Shown here: piece after piece, positions 1-8,004 of the stretch
Position numbering within the stretch: the stretch's first letter is position 1
Layout: every line of letters begins with the position of its first letter
From: an uncultured Paracoccaceae bacterium
GTDB lineage: Bacteria; Pseudomonadota; Alphaproteobacteria; Rhodobacterales; Rhodobacteraceae
Assembly: GCA_943787785.1 (NCBI GenBank)
Contig: CALSNT010000011.1
Span: 186,001 to 250,000 of the forward strand
DNA length: 64,000 nucleotides
Direction: 5' to 3'
The notes under the pieces: generated by a model
Told to the model about the DNA's origin: nothing
Database searches by the model: none
What the model saw: the letters and a program-made list of their open reading frames with translations, nothing else
Position numbers and translations under genes: made by a program

Positions 1-1
1 G

Positions 2-1114
2 CACGACAACGGGCGCGTGGCGCTATTCGCCGAGCCGGAGAAATTTGCCGGCCTCGGCCCCGACCCGGCCATCGACATTGCCCCGGTTGGCGACTTCCTT
101 CCAACCCTCGCAGCCCTCACCGGCCCGATCCGGGTCGACAAGAAAACTGCCCCATTGGCAGTCAGTGCGGCTTTGCGCACCGCCGCGGTCGAGGTCGCCT
201 GGGCCGACGACCCCTGTACCCTCCCAAAGGCGTGCAAGAACGCCACTGAAATTGACGGCACCCGCGCGGCTCATCTGCGCGACGGGGCGGCGATGGTGGA
301 ATTCCTCGCCTGGGTTGACCGCGAAGCCCCCGGCGGCAAACTGACCGAAATCGACGTCGCAACCGCGTTAGAAGGCTTCCGGCGCGGCACCAACGAGTTG
401 CGCGACATTGCCTTCGACACAATTGCGGGCGCAGGTCCAAATGGCGCCATTGTGCACTACCGTGTTACTCATGACACCAACCGTCCGGTCAAACCCGGAG
501 AGTTGCTACTTGTTGATTCCGGGGGCCAATACCTCGACGGGACCACCGACATCACCCGCACGATCGCCATCGGCGAGGCACGCCCCGACCACATCGCCTA
601 CTTTACCCGCGTGCTGCGCGGTATGATTGCAGTCAGTCGGTTACGGTTTCCACGCGGGCTGGCCGGACGAGATCTGGACGCCGTGGCGCGCGCGCCGCTC
701 TGGACCGCCGGTCAGGACTACGACCACGGAACCGGCCACGGCGTCGGCACGTACCTGTCGGTTCACGAAGGCCCGCAACGGCTGGCAAAAACCGGAGAGG
801 TCCCGTTCGAAGAGGGCATGATCCTGTCCAATGAACCGGGCTACTACCGAACCGGCGACTTCGGCATCCGCATCGAGAATTTGATCGTTGTCGAAGCGGC
901 TCCGCCGCTGATGGGGGCCGATGATCGCGACATGCTGAGTTTCGAAACCCTGACATTTGCTCCCATTGACCTCCGACTGGTCGACCCGGAACAGATGACG
1001 GGGGATGAGGTGGACTGGCTGAACAGCTACCACGCCAAAGTTCGCCATGAGATCGGCCCGCGCGTGAGTGCCGAGGCGGCGGAATGGCTGGAGCAAGCGA
1101 CCCGCCCGATCTGA
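2..1114 (+). CDS. pepP: Aminopeptidase P (Xaa-Pro aminopeptidase, M24B), 5' end outside window
   Basis: Removes N-terminal residues that precede proline, in the cytoplasm, with a dinuclear metal site. The frame is open from base 2, so the N-terminal domain start lies upstream; about 370 residues are present. The pita-bread catalytic domain is complete: the first metal ligands in DSGGQYLDGTTD, the metal-binding His in HGTGHGVG, the HEGPQ motif, the Glu of SNEPGYY and the last Glu in GIRIENL. The stop is followed 56 bases later by a DUF427 gene on the same strand. Family assignment is firm; specificity for X-Pro rather than another M24 peptidase is inferred from the motif set. Confidence 0.93.
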   Translation, partial: HDNGRVALFAEPEKFAGLGPDPAIDIAPVGDFLPTLAALTGPIRVDKKTAPLAVSAALRTAAVEVAWADDPCTLPKACKNATEIDGTRAAHLRDGAAMVEFLAWVDREAPGGKLTEIDVATALEGFRRGTNELRDIAFDTIAGAGPNGAIVHYRVTHDTNRPVKPGELLLVDSGGQYLDGTTDITRTIAIGEARPDHIAYFTRVLRGMIAVSRLRFPRGLAGRDLDAVARAPLWTAGQDYDHGTGHGVGTYLSVHEGPQRLAKTGEVPFEEGMILSNEPGYYRTGDFGIRIENLIVVEAAPPLMGADDRDMLSFETLTFAPIDLRLVDPEQMTGDEVDWLNSYHAKVRHEIGPRVSAEAAEWLEQATRPI

Positions 1115-1170
1115 AGGGATTGCACTATCGCCGTGTTGGCTTAGGCTGACCGGTCAGCAAAGGGGCAAGA

Positions 1171-1512
1171 ATGGCCGATCACATCACAATCTCTCCGGCA
1201 GCGGGCACTTGGGTGGTTCGTGCCGGTGGCGCAATCCTGGGCGAAAGCAAACATGCGCTGGAGCTGCGCGAAGGCACCTACGACCCGGTGATCTATTTTC
1301 CGCGGAGCGATGTCGCCATGGCCTTATTGGACCGGACCGATAAGATATCGCACTCCCCCCACAAGGGCGAGGCGAATTACTACTCGATCCAGACCAAAAG
1401 CCAAACGCTGGCTAATGCGGCATGGACGTACGAAAACCCGATCCTGAGTGTCGAGCGGATCAAGGATCATCTGGCATTTTATCCCGGTCAAGCCACAGTC
1501 GAGCGGGTCTGA
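1171..1512 (+). CDS. DUF427 domain protein
   Basis: A 113-residue protein covering the whole DUF427 fold, with the typical start (SPAAGTWVVRAGG), the central YDPVIYFP segment, a SHSPHKGEANYYS stretch and the AAWTYENP signature. The family is small, cytoplasmic and widespread; its biochemical role is not settled. A purine-rich AGGGGCAAGA sits just before the ATG. It may share a transcript with the aminopeptidase upstream. A hairpin repeat follows it before the convergent gph gene. Confidence 0.85.
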   Translation: MADHITISPAAGTWVVRAGGAILGESKHALELREGTYDPVIYFPRSDVAMALLDRTDKISHSPHKGEANYYSIQTKSQTLANAAWTYENPILSVERIKDHLAFYPGQATVERV

Positions 1513-1624
1513 TCTTGCTTGCCGGGACGACATGTCGACCTCGATAACTTTGCGTCGCACGCGCCAAGATCAGAAACGGTGCCTCGGGATCCAAGATCCC
1601 TGGGTTCCTGGCCGGGGGCGGTAG

Positions 1625-1666
1625 CTGGGGGCATTCTGCCCCCAGACCCCCGGAGGATATTTGCAG
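1625..1666. repeat. REP-like hairpin plus CCCCCGGAGGATATTTG motif
   Basis: A perfect 9-bp stem (1625-1633 with 1637-1645, loop TTC) is followed by a CCCCCGGAGGATATTTG stretch. Similar intergenic sequences occur at 24549-24590 and 29214-29236. I recall this kind of short repeat from other Rhodobacterales genomes. Here it lies between convergent genes and could also end transcription in both directions. Confidence 0.6.
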
Positions 1667-1752
1667 GCCGATGATGTGATAAGGGGAGCGTCAAACCGGG
1701 TTGGCTTGATGCTGTGTATGTGTGGAGTCGCGGAGGGCCGATATTTTCCGCC

Positions 1753-2418
1753 TTAGCCGATCAGCCCGGCCACTACGTCCCTCAAGTCATCGAAATGATC
1801 CAGAAGCGCCTCGGGCTGCAACGCCTCTACTGCGCGCCCGTTCGGCCCGAAAGTGACCAGCACGCAGGGCACACCAGCCGCCGCTGCGGTTTTACGATCC
1901 GTCACCGTGTCTCCAATCAACACCGAATCGATTACCTTGCCGCCGGCCTCTTCAACCGAGGCAACGTAAGGGATCGGATCCGGCTTGCTGACCGGGAAGG
2001 ACCCAGCGCCGACCAGCGAAGCGAACAGATCCCGCACCCCAAGCCGCGTCATCAGATCCTCGGCCAGCGCCGTTGGCTTGTTGGTGCAGATACCAACCGC
2101 GTAGCCTGCAGCGCTGAGGGTTTGCACCGCCTCCACCGCCCCCGGATACAACCGCGTGTGCCGGTCGATGTCGCGCGCGTAGTGATCTATCAGAACCGGG
2201 TAATCCGCATTCACCTGAACTTCGTTCTCGGGCTTGCCCAATCGGGAATACCCCAGCCGCAACATTGCGCGCCCACCGCCAAATGCCGTGGCCTTGTCGG
2301 CAATAGGATCCAGCAATTCGCCCAGCCCGTGGCCGGCAAAAACCGCATTCGCCGCCGCGATCAGGTCATCGCCGGTATCCGCCAGCGTCCCGTCCAGATC
2401 GAAAATAACTGTCCGCAT
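1753..2418 (-). CDS. gph: Phosphoglycolate phosphatase (HAD superfamily)
   Basis: Dephosphorylates 2-phosphoglycolate, the product of DNA 3'-end repair and of oxygenase side reactions. The four HAD motifs are present: IFDLDGTLADTG at the N-terminus (nucleophile Asp), a Thr in GICTNKP, the Lys in SKPDPIPY and the acidic pair in IGDTVTDRK. I start at the ATG at 2418, giving 221 residues beginning MRTVIFDLDG, because an AAGGG box lies just upstream and the longer frame adds 20 residues with no family match. It diverges from glmU. HAD phosphatases overlap in specificity, so the substrate is inferred. Confidence 0.85.
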   Translation of the reverse strand: MRTVIFDLDGTLADTGDDLIAAANAVFAGHGLGELLDPIADKATAFGGGRAMLRLGYSRLGKPENEVQVNADYPVLIDHYARDIDRHTRLYPGAVEAVQTLSAAGYAVGICTNKPTALAEDLMTRLGVRDLFASLVGAGSFPVSKPDPIPYVASVEEAGGKVIDSVLIGDTVTDRKTAAAAGVPCVLVTFGPNGRAVEALQPEALLDHFDDLRDVVAGLIG

Positions 2419-2539
2419 ATTACCCTTCCGGCAGGTTCCCGCCGGGGTGCTGTAACCCAGCGACATCAGTTTTGACACCGCGAAGGCTTGCGAGGGCGGC
2501 CATACCCACTAGAAGGTTTCTGAAAAAGAAGAGACAGGC

Positions 2540-3898
2540 ATGACAACAAATCTGATCGTACTGGCCGCCGGCCACGGCACACGCATGCAATCGGACACGC
2601 CGAAGGTGCTGCACCGGCTGGCGGGGCTTGAGCTGTTCGCCCACGCGCTGGCCACCGGCGCGGCGCTGGAACCTGTGGCGTCAGTCCTGGTTGTTGGGGC
2701 AGGGGCAGATCAGGTGAAGGACGCCGCGCAAGAATTTGATCCGGAGGTGAAAATTGCCGTTCAAAGCCCACCGCAAGGCACCGGTGATGCAGTGCGGTGC
2801 GGTCTGTCAGCGCTAGGTGACGCGGGCGGCGACGCCGTCGTGCTCTATGCCGATACGCCGTTCATTCAGACCGGAACCTTGGCGCGTATGGCCGACGCGC
2901 GCGCCGCCGGGAACGACGTGGTTGTGCTGGGGTTCGAGGCTGCGGATCCCGCTCGCTATGGGCGGCTGGTCATGGACGGGGATCGGTTGAGCCGGATTGT
3001 CGAATTTAAGGATGCGTCGGAGGAAGAGCGCGCCATAACCCTTTGTAATAGCGGGGTTGTTCTTTGTGATGCGTCACTGCTGTCCGACCTGCTTTCCGAG
3101 GTGACCAACGACAATGAAAGCGGCGAATACTACCTGACCGACATCGTCGGCATCGCCTGCGCGCGTGGCCTGACGGCGACAGCTGTGACCTGCCCGGAGG
3201 ATGAGACACTTGGCATAAACTCCCGCGCTGATCTGGCCGCCGCAGAGCAGGTATTCCAGACCCGAGCCCGTGCGTCCGCGCTGGAGGATGGAATATCCCT
3301 GATCGCCCCTGAAACCGTTTATTTTTCATATGATACAGTCATTGGCCGCGATGCACTGGTCGAACCAAACGTGGTCTTCGGGCCCGGAGTGACCGTGGAA
3401 ACCGGGGCGACGATCCGGGCATTTTCGCATCTGGAGGGGTGCCATGTGGCGCGCGACGCAGTCGTCGGCCCATTCGCCCGCCTGCGCCCCGGAACCGAAC
3501 TTTCGGAAGGTGCGAAGGTCGGGAACTTCGTTGAGATCAAGAACGCGACACTGGGAACCGGTGCCAAGGTCAATCACCTCAGCTATGTCGGCGATGCATC
3601 GGTGGGTGAGGCCGCGAATATCGGTGCCGGCACGGTAACCTGCAACTATGACGGCGTGTCCAAACACCGGACCGAGATCGGCGCACGGGCCTTCATCGGG
3701 TCCGACACAATGCTGGTCGCCCCGGTTCGGGTAGGCGAAGAGGCGATGACCGCCAGCGGATCGGTTATCACCAGGGACGTCCCGGATGGGGCATTGGCCG
3801 TTGCCCGCGCCCAGCAGGAAACGAAACCGGGCTTGGCGCGCCGAATGTTCGAAAAGTTAAAGTCTGCCAAGATCAAACGCGAAGAAAGCAGCAAGTAA
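2540..3898 (+). CDS. glmU: Bifunctional GlcNAc-1-P uridylyltransferase / GlcN-1-P acetyltransferase
   Basis: Makes UDP-GlcNAc for peptidoglycan and lipopolysaccharide in two steps: acetylation of glucosamine-1-phosphate by the C-terminal domain, then uridylyl transfer by the N-terminal one. The 452-residue protein opens with the nucleotidyltransferase signature LAAGHGTRMQSDTPKVLH. From about residue 250 it has the left-handed beta-helix of hexapeptide repeats, including FVEIKNATLG and NIGAGTVTCNYDG. The TAA stop overlaps the glmS ATG by one base, so the two are translationally coupled in the same pathway. Confidence 0.97.
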   Translation: MTTNLIVLAAGHGTRMQSDTPKVLHRLAGLELFAHALATGAALEPVASVLVVGAGADQVKDAAQEFDPEVKIAVQSPPQGTGDAVRCGLSALGDAGGDAVVLYADTPFIQTGTLARMADARAAGNDVVVLGFEAADPARYGRLVMDGDRLSRIVEFKDASEEERAITLCNSGVVLCDASLLSDLLSEVTNDNESGEYYLTDIVGIACARGLTATAVTCPEDETLGINSRADLAAAEQVFQTRARASALEDGISLIAPETVYFSYDTVIGRDALVEPNVVFGPGVTVETGATIRAFSHLEGCHVARDAVVGPFARLRPGTELSEGAKVGNFVEIKNATLGTGAKVNHLSYVGDASVGEAANIGAGTVTCNYDGVSKHRTEIGARAFIGSDTMLVAPVRVGEEAMTASGSVITRDVPDGALAVARAQQETKPGLARRMFEKLKSAKIKREESSK

Positions 3899-5718
3899 TG
3901 TGTGGAATTGTCGGTATTTTGGGTGAGCATGAAGCCGCGCCGATCCTGCTCGAAGCGCTGAAACGGCTGGAATATCGCGGCTATGACTCCGCCGGGATTG
4001 CGACGGTTCAGAATGGTCATCTGGACCGGCGCCGCGCCGTGGGCAAGTTGGTGAACTTGTCGGATCATCTTGTCCATGAACCGCTGGCCGGGCGTGCCGG
4101 AATCGGTCACACCCGCTGGGCCACCCATGGTGCGCCGACAGTTGCGAATGCCCATCCACATCGGGCAGGACCGGTGGCAGTTGTCCATAATGGAATAATT
4201 GAGAATTTCCGGGAGTTACGGTCTGAACTTGAAGCATCAGGTGCAGAGTTTTTCACCGAAACCGATACCGAAACCATTGCACTTCTGACCGAACGTTATC
4301 TGAGCGATGGCATGACGCCGGTTGAGGCGGCGTTCGCCACGCTGGACCGGCTTGAGGGTGCATTCGCACTCGCGTTTCTGTTTGACGGCGAGGACGATCT
4401 GATCGTCGCGGCGCGCAAGGGATCGCCGCTGGCGATTGGGCATGGGACGGGCGAGATGTACCTCGGCTCGGACGCGATGGCGCTGGCCCCGATGACGGAT
4501 CGGATCACGTATCTGAACGAAGGCGATCGGGTCGTTATCACCCGTGAGGGCGCGACGATTACCGATACCGAGGGGCGTTTGGTGAATCGCGAGGTGCGTC
4601 AGGTCTTGCTGGATGCCGGGCAGGTCGAAAAAGGTGGCTACAAGCATTTCATGGCTAAGGAAATTGCCGATCAGCCTTCGGTTTTGGCTGATACGATAGC
4701 CCATTACGCTCCAGATGGCACGCAACAGATTAATTTTGATGATCAATCTATTGATTTTAAAGATATTGATCGGGTTATAATGGTTGCTTGTGGCACCGCC
4801 TTCCTCGCCTGCCAGACGGCGAAATACTGGGTTGAGCGGCTGGCCGGGCTGCCGGTGGAAGTGGATATCGCTTCGGAATTCCGCTATCGCGACGCTCCGG
4901 TCGGAGAAAAGACTCTGGCGATCTTCGTCAGCCAATCGGGCGAGACGGCGGACACGCTGGCCGCGCTGCGCCATGTGCAGGGGCGTGCCCGGATTGCGGC
5001 GGTGGTGAACGTCACCGAAAGCTCTATCGCGCGCGAGGCGGACGTGGTCCTGCCGATTCACGCGGGTCGCGAAATTGGCGTTGCGTCGACCAAGGCGTTT
5101 ACGTGTCAGTTGACGGTTCTGGCGCTGCTGGCGTTGAAGGCTGCGCGGGATCACGGGCGCATCGACGCAGCTACCCTGTCGGCGCATCTGGATGATCTGC
5201 GGCGACTACCGGGCCTTGTCAGCCACGCGCTGACCACGTCCGAGGAAACCGCGCGGATCTCTCGCCGGTTGGCGGATGCCAGGGACATTCTGTTTCTGGG
5301 GCGTGGTCAGATGTATCCGATTGCAATGGAAGGCGCATTAAAGCTGAAAGAAATCAGCTATATTCATGCCGAAGGTTATGCGTCAGGTGAACTTAAGCAC
5401 GGCCCCATCGCGTTGGTCGATGACTCGGTGCCGATCATCGTTATGGCTCCGCGTGATGCGCTGTTCGACAAGACAGTCTCGAACATGCAGGAGGTGATGG
5501 CCCGGCGGGGTAAGGTGGTCCTGATTACCGATGCAGCCGGCGCTGCGATTGCCAGCGAAGGCACCTGGGAGGTGATCGTCATGCCCGAAGTGCCCGACCT
5601 TCTGGCCCCTATCGTATATGCCGTGCCCGCGCAGCTGCTGGCCTATCACACCGCCGACGCCAAGGGCACGGACGTAGACCAGCCGCGCAATCTGGCGAAA
5701 TCGGTGACGGTCGAGTGA
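3898..5718 (+). CDS. glmS: Glutamine-fructose-6-phosphate aminotransferase (isomerizing)
   Basis: Catalyses the first step of amino-sugar synthesis: fructose-6-P plus glutamine to glucosamine-6-P. The 606-residue protein starts MCGIVGI, so Cys2 becomes the N-terminal nucleophile of the class II amidotransferase domain (about residues 1-220, with RGYDSAGIA and GHTRWATHG). Two SIS sugar isomerase domains follow (ACGTAFLACQ, SQSGETADTLAAL, and the EISYIHAEGYASGELKHGP segment). The end, DVDQPRNLAKSVTVE, is the usual C-terminus. It overlaps the next gene's GTG start (GTGA). Confidence 0.97.
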   Translation: MCGIVGILGEHEAAPILLEALKRLEYRGYDSAGIATVQNGHLDRRRAVGKLVNLSDHLVHEPLAGRAGIGHTRWATHGAPTVANAHPHRAGPVAVVHNGIIENFRELRSELEASGAEFFTETDTETIALLTERYLSDGMTPVEAAFATLDRLEGAFALAFLFDGEDDLIVAARKGSPLAIGHGTGEMYLGSDAMALAPMTDRITYLNEGDRVVITREGATITDTEGRLVNREVRQVLLDAGQVEKGGYKHFMAKEIADQPSVLADTIAHYAPDGTQQINFDDQSIDFKDIDRVIMVACGTAFLACQTAKYWVERLAGLPVEVDIASEFRYRDAPVGEKTLAIFVSQSGETADTLAALRHVQGRARIAAVVNVTESSIAREADVVLPIHAGREIGVASTKAFTCQLTVLALLALKAARDHGRIDAATLSAHLDDLRRLPGLVSHALTTSEETARISRRLADARDILFLGRGQMYPIAMEGALKLKEISYIHAEGYASGELKHGPIALVDDSVPIIVMAPRDALFDKTVSNMQEVMARRGKVVLITDAAGAAIASEGTWEVIVMPEVPDLLAPIVYAVPAQLLAYHTADAKGTDVDQPRNLAKSVTVE

Positions 5719-6398
5719 CGCCAGAGGCGGCGATTGGCGAACTCACCGCCCATGCTCGCCCCGGAAAAGCGGCCGAGATGGCGGCCTATCACAAGGCCGA
5801 CCGGCCCTATCTGGGCGTGGCCAACCCTGACATTGATACCTGCGCCAAGGCGTGGCGGGCGGCGCTGAACCTTGATCAGCGATTGGCATTGGCAGCGGGG
5901 CTTTGGGACAGCAACATTCACGAAGCACGAGTGGCGGCGGCCAAGCTGCTGGCGCAGGCGCGCATCCGGCCCGACGACGGTGCGGCCTGGGCGTTGATTG
6001 CATGCTGGGTTCCGCAGTTCGACGGCTGGGCGATAGCGGATCATGCGTCGGGGGCCGGCGCAAAGCGGCTGGTCTGGGAGCCGACGCGGCTGGATCAGGT
6101 CGAGGATTGGACGACCAGCGATCACCTGTGGACCAAGCGCGCGGCGCTGGTAATGACCCTGCCCTGGACCAAGCAGAACCATCCCAAACCTAATGAAGTC
6201 GCGGCGCGGGAACGGGTGCTCGGCTGGGCCGCGGACTATGTGACCGACCCTGAGTGGTTCATCCAGAAAGCCATCGCCTGGTGGCTGCGGGAACTGTCCA
6301 AACATGACGCAGATCGGGTGCGGCGGTTTCTGGGAACGTATGGCGAGGCGATGAAGCCTTTCGCGCGCCGCGAGGCGGGGAAGTATCTCGGTGGGTAA
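5715..6398 (+). CDS. DNA alkylation repair protein, AlkD-like
   Basis: 227 residues of the DNA_alkylation HEAT-like repeat family. Relatives excise positively charged alkylated bases such as 3-methyladenine and 7-methylguanine. Tryptophan-rich helical repeats are visible (LWDSNIHEARVAAAKLL, DHLWTKRAALVMTLPW, DPEWFIQKAIAWWLREL). The GTG start lies inside the glmS stop (GTGA), so translation is coupled to glmS. This looks like a positional rather than a pathway link. Family is clear; glycosylase activity is inferred. Confidence 0.85.
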   Translation: MTPEAAIGELTAHARPGKAAEMAAYHKADRPYLGVANPDIDTCAKAWRAALNLDQRLALAAGLWDSNIHEARVAAAKLLAQARIRPDDGAAWALIACWVPQFDGWAIADHASGAGAKRLVWEPTRLDQVEDWTTSDHLWTKRAALVMTLPWTKQNHPKPNEVAARERVLGWAADYVTDPEWFIQKAIAWWLRELSKHDADRVRRFLGTYGEAMKPFARREAGKYLGG

Positions 6399-6432
6399 CC
6401 TGAGACTGCTTGCGTATTTTCAGGCAAGCTTT

Positions 6433-7272
6433 CTACCGACCTGACCTTGCCATGAAGGCCAACCGCTCAAACAGCGCCACGTCCTGTTCGTTCTTCAACA
6501 ATGCACCATGAAGGCGGGGCAGGGCGTCCTTGGCATCGCCGCGCAGGTCCTCGGGTGTCAGGTCCTCGGCCAATAGCAGCTTCAGCCAGTCCAGCACTTC
6601 GGAGGTACTCGGCTTCTTCTTCAGCCCCGGTGTTTCGCGAACGTCGTAAAACTGGGTCAGCGCGGCGGTCAGCAGGCGATCTTTCAGGCCGGGGAAGTGG
6701 ACCTCGACGATCTGTTTCATCACCTCCATGTCCGGAAAGCGGATGTAGTGGAAGAAGCAGCGGCGCAAGAAGGCGTCGGGGAGCTCTTTCTCGTTGTTCG
6801 AGGTGATGATGACCACTGGTCGCTGACGCGCCGTCACCGTCTCACCCGTTTCGTAAACGTGGAACTCCATCCGGTCGAGTTCCTGCAGCAGGTCATTGGG
6901 GAATTCGATGTCGGCCTTGTCAATCTCGTCGATCAAAAGCACAACGCGCTTGTCGGCGGCAAAGGCCTGCCACAGTTTGCCGCGCTTGATGTAGTTGGCC
7001 ACGTCGTGAACCCGCTCGTCACCCAGCTGACTGTCGCGCAACCGACTGACGGCGTCATATTCATAAAGGCCTTGCTGCGCGCGCGTTGTAGATTTGATGT
7101 GCCACTCAATCAGCTCCATCCCCAAAGCCCTGGCCACCTGACGCGCCAGTTCAGTTTTGCCGGTGCCGGGTTCGCCCTTGACCAGCAACGGGCGCTCCAG
7201 CGTGACCGCTGCATTGACCGCGACGGTCAGATCATCAGTTGCGACATAGGCATCGGTTCCGGTGAATTTCAT
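6433..7272 (-). CDS. MoxR-family AAA+ ATPase
   Basis: 279 residues. MoxR ATPases act as chaperones that insert cofactors or remodel complexes, usually with a von Willebrand factor A partner. Walker A is GEPGTGKTEL, Walker B is VVLLIDEIDKAD, and sensor 1 is in VVIITSNNEKELPDAFLRRC. I start at the ATG at 7272 (MKFTGTDAY); the open frame continues upstream into the intergenic region without family similarity. The VWA/CoxE-like protein encoded at 54594-55778 is a plausible partner though about 47 kb away. It diverges from dksA. Confidence 0.9.
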   Translation of the reverse strand: MKFTGTDAYVATDDLTVAVNAAVTLERPLLVKGEPGTGKTELARQVARALGMELIEWHIKSTTRAQQGLYEYDAVSRLRDSQLGDERVHDVANYIKRGKLWQAFAADKRVVLLIDEIDKADIEFPNDLLQELDRMEFHVYETGETVTARQRPVVIITSNNEKELPDAFLRRCFFHYIRFPDMEVMKQIVEVHFPGLKDRLLTAALTQFYDVRETPGLKKKPSTSEVLDWLKLLLAEDLTPEDLRGDAKDALPRLHGALLKNEQDVALFERLAFMARSGR

Positions 7273-7480
7273 CTGTATTTCCGTGGTTTCGCTGATTTTT
7301 ACCGACGCGAACCTAACGTTGCGATCACGATCCGGCAAGCGACCGGCTGCGACGTCGCATAGGGGCGTGACAAGCTGCCCACCATCCGTTATGCCCCGCC
7401 CAAAGCGACTGCCGCAGCGATCTGATGGGCCGCCGTTCGCGCCCTCGGACCCGCCTGCCAACTATAAGTTAGGGGAGCCC

Positions 7481-7903
7481 ATGAAGGCCGAAGTGTTTTT
7501 GCCCGAAGATTATCGTCCTGCCGAGGATGAACCCTTCATGAACGACCGCCAGACCGAGTATTTCCGCCGCAAACTGAATGCCTGGAAAGAAGAGTTGGTG
7601 GATGACAGCCGTCACACTCTGGAAGGGTTGCAGGACACCACGCGTAACATCGCCGACGTGGCCGACCGGGCGAGCGAAGAGACGGATCGCTCGCTGGAAC
7701 TGCGCACCCGTGACCGGCAGCGAAAGCTGGTTTCGAAAATCGACGCGGCGCTGCGCCGGATCGACCAGGGCGAGTTCGGGTATTGCGAAGAAACCGGAGA
7801 GCCGATTTCGCTGAAGCGTCTGGATGCGCGCCCGATTGCGACGATGTCGCTAGAGGCGCAGGAACGCCATGAGCGGCGCGAAAAAGTGCACCGCGACGAC
7901 TAA
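7481..7903 (+). CDS. dksA: RNA polymerase-binding transcription factor DksA (single-cysteine type)
   Basis: 140 residues. DksA enters the RNA polymerase secondary channel and works with ppGpp in the stringent response. The coiled-coil is followed by the zinc-finger fold region GYCEETGEPISLKRLDARP. Three of the four cysteines of the classic C4 finger are replaced (CxxT then AxxS), as in alphaproteobacterial zinc-independent DksA proteins. The start is fixed by AGGGGAG immediately upstream of the ATG at 7481. An intrinsic terminator follows at 7927-7955. Confidence 0.9.
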   Translation: MKAEVFLPEDYRPAEDEPFMNDRQTEYFRRKLNAWKEELVDDSRHTLEGLQDTTRNIADVADRASEETDRSLELRTRDRQRKLVSKIDAALRRIDQGEFGYCEETGEPISLKRLDARPIATMSLEAQERHERREKVHRDD

Positions 7904-7926
7904 CTTGTCTTGATCGAGAACGTCGG

Positions 7927-7955
7927 GGCATCGGTGCAACGCGCCGGTGCCTTTT
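7927..7955 (+). terminator. Intrinsic terminator after dksA
   Basis: Stem GGCATCGG (7927-7934) pairs with CCGGTGCC (7944-7951) with one G-T pair and a 9-base loop, followed by TTTT. It lies 24 bases after the dksA stop codon. Confidence 0.65.
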
Positions 7956-8004
7956 GCGTTTCGCGGCTTTGCTTGTACAGGGCGCGGCGCTATGACGAAG
8001 TGAC

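Noticed and set aside
1714-2475. Plus-strand open frame opposite gph
   Set aside because: GC-rich third positions keep the opposite strand open; the minus-strand frame carries all four HAD motifs.
4237-5187. Minus-strand open frame inside glmS
   Set aside because: Arg/Gln-rich shadow with no domain; glmS is unmistakable on the plus strand.
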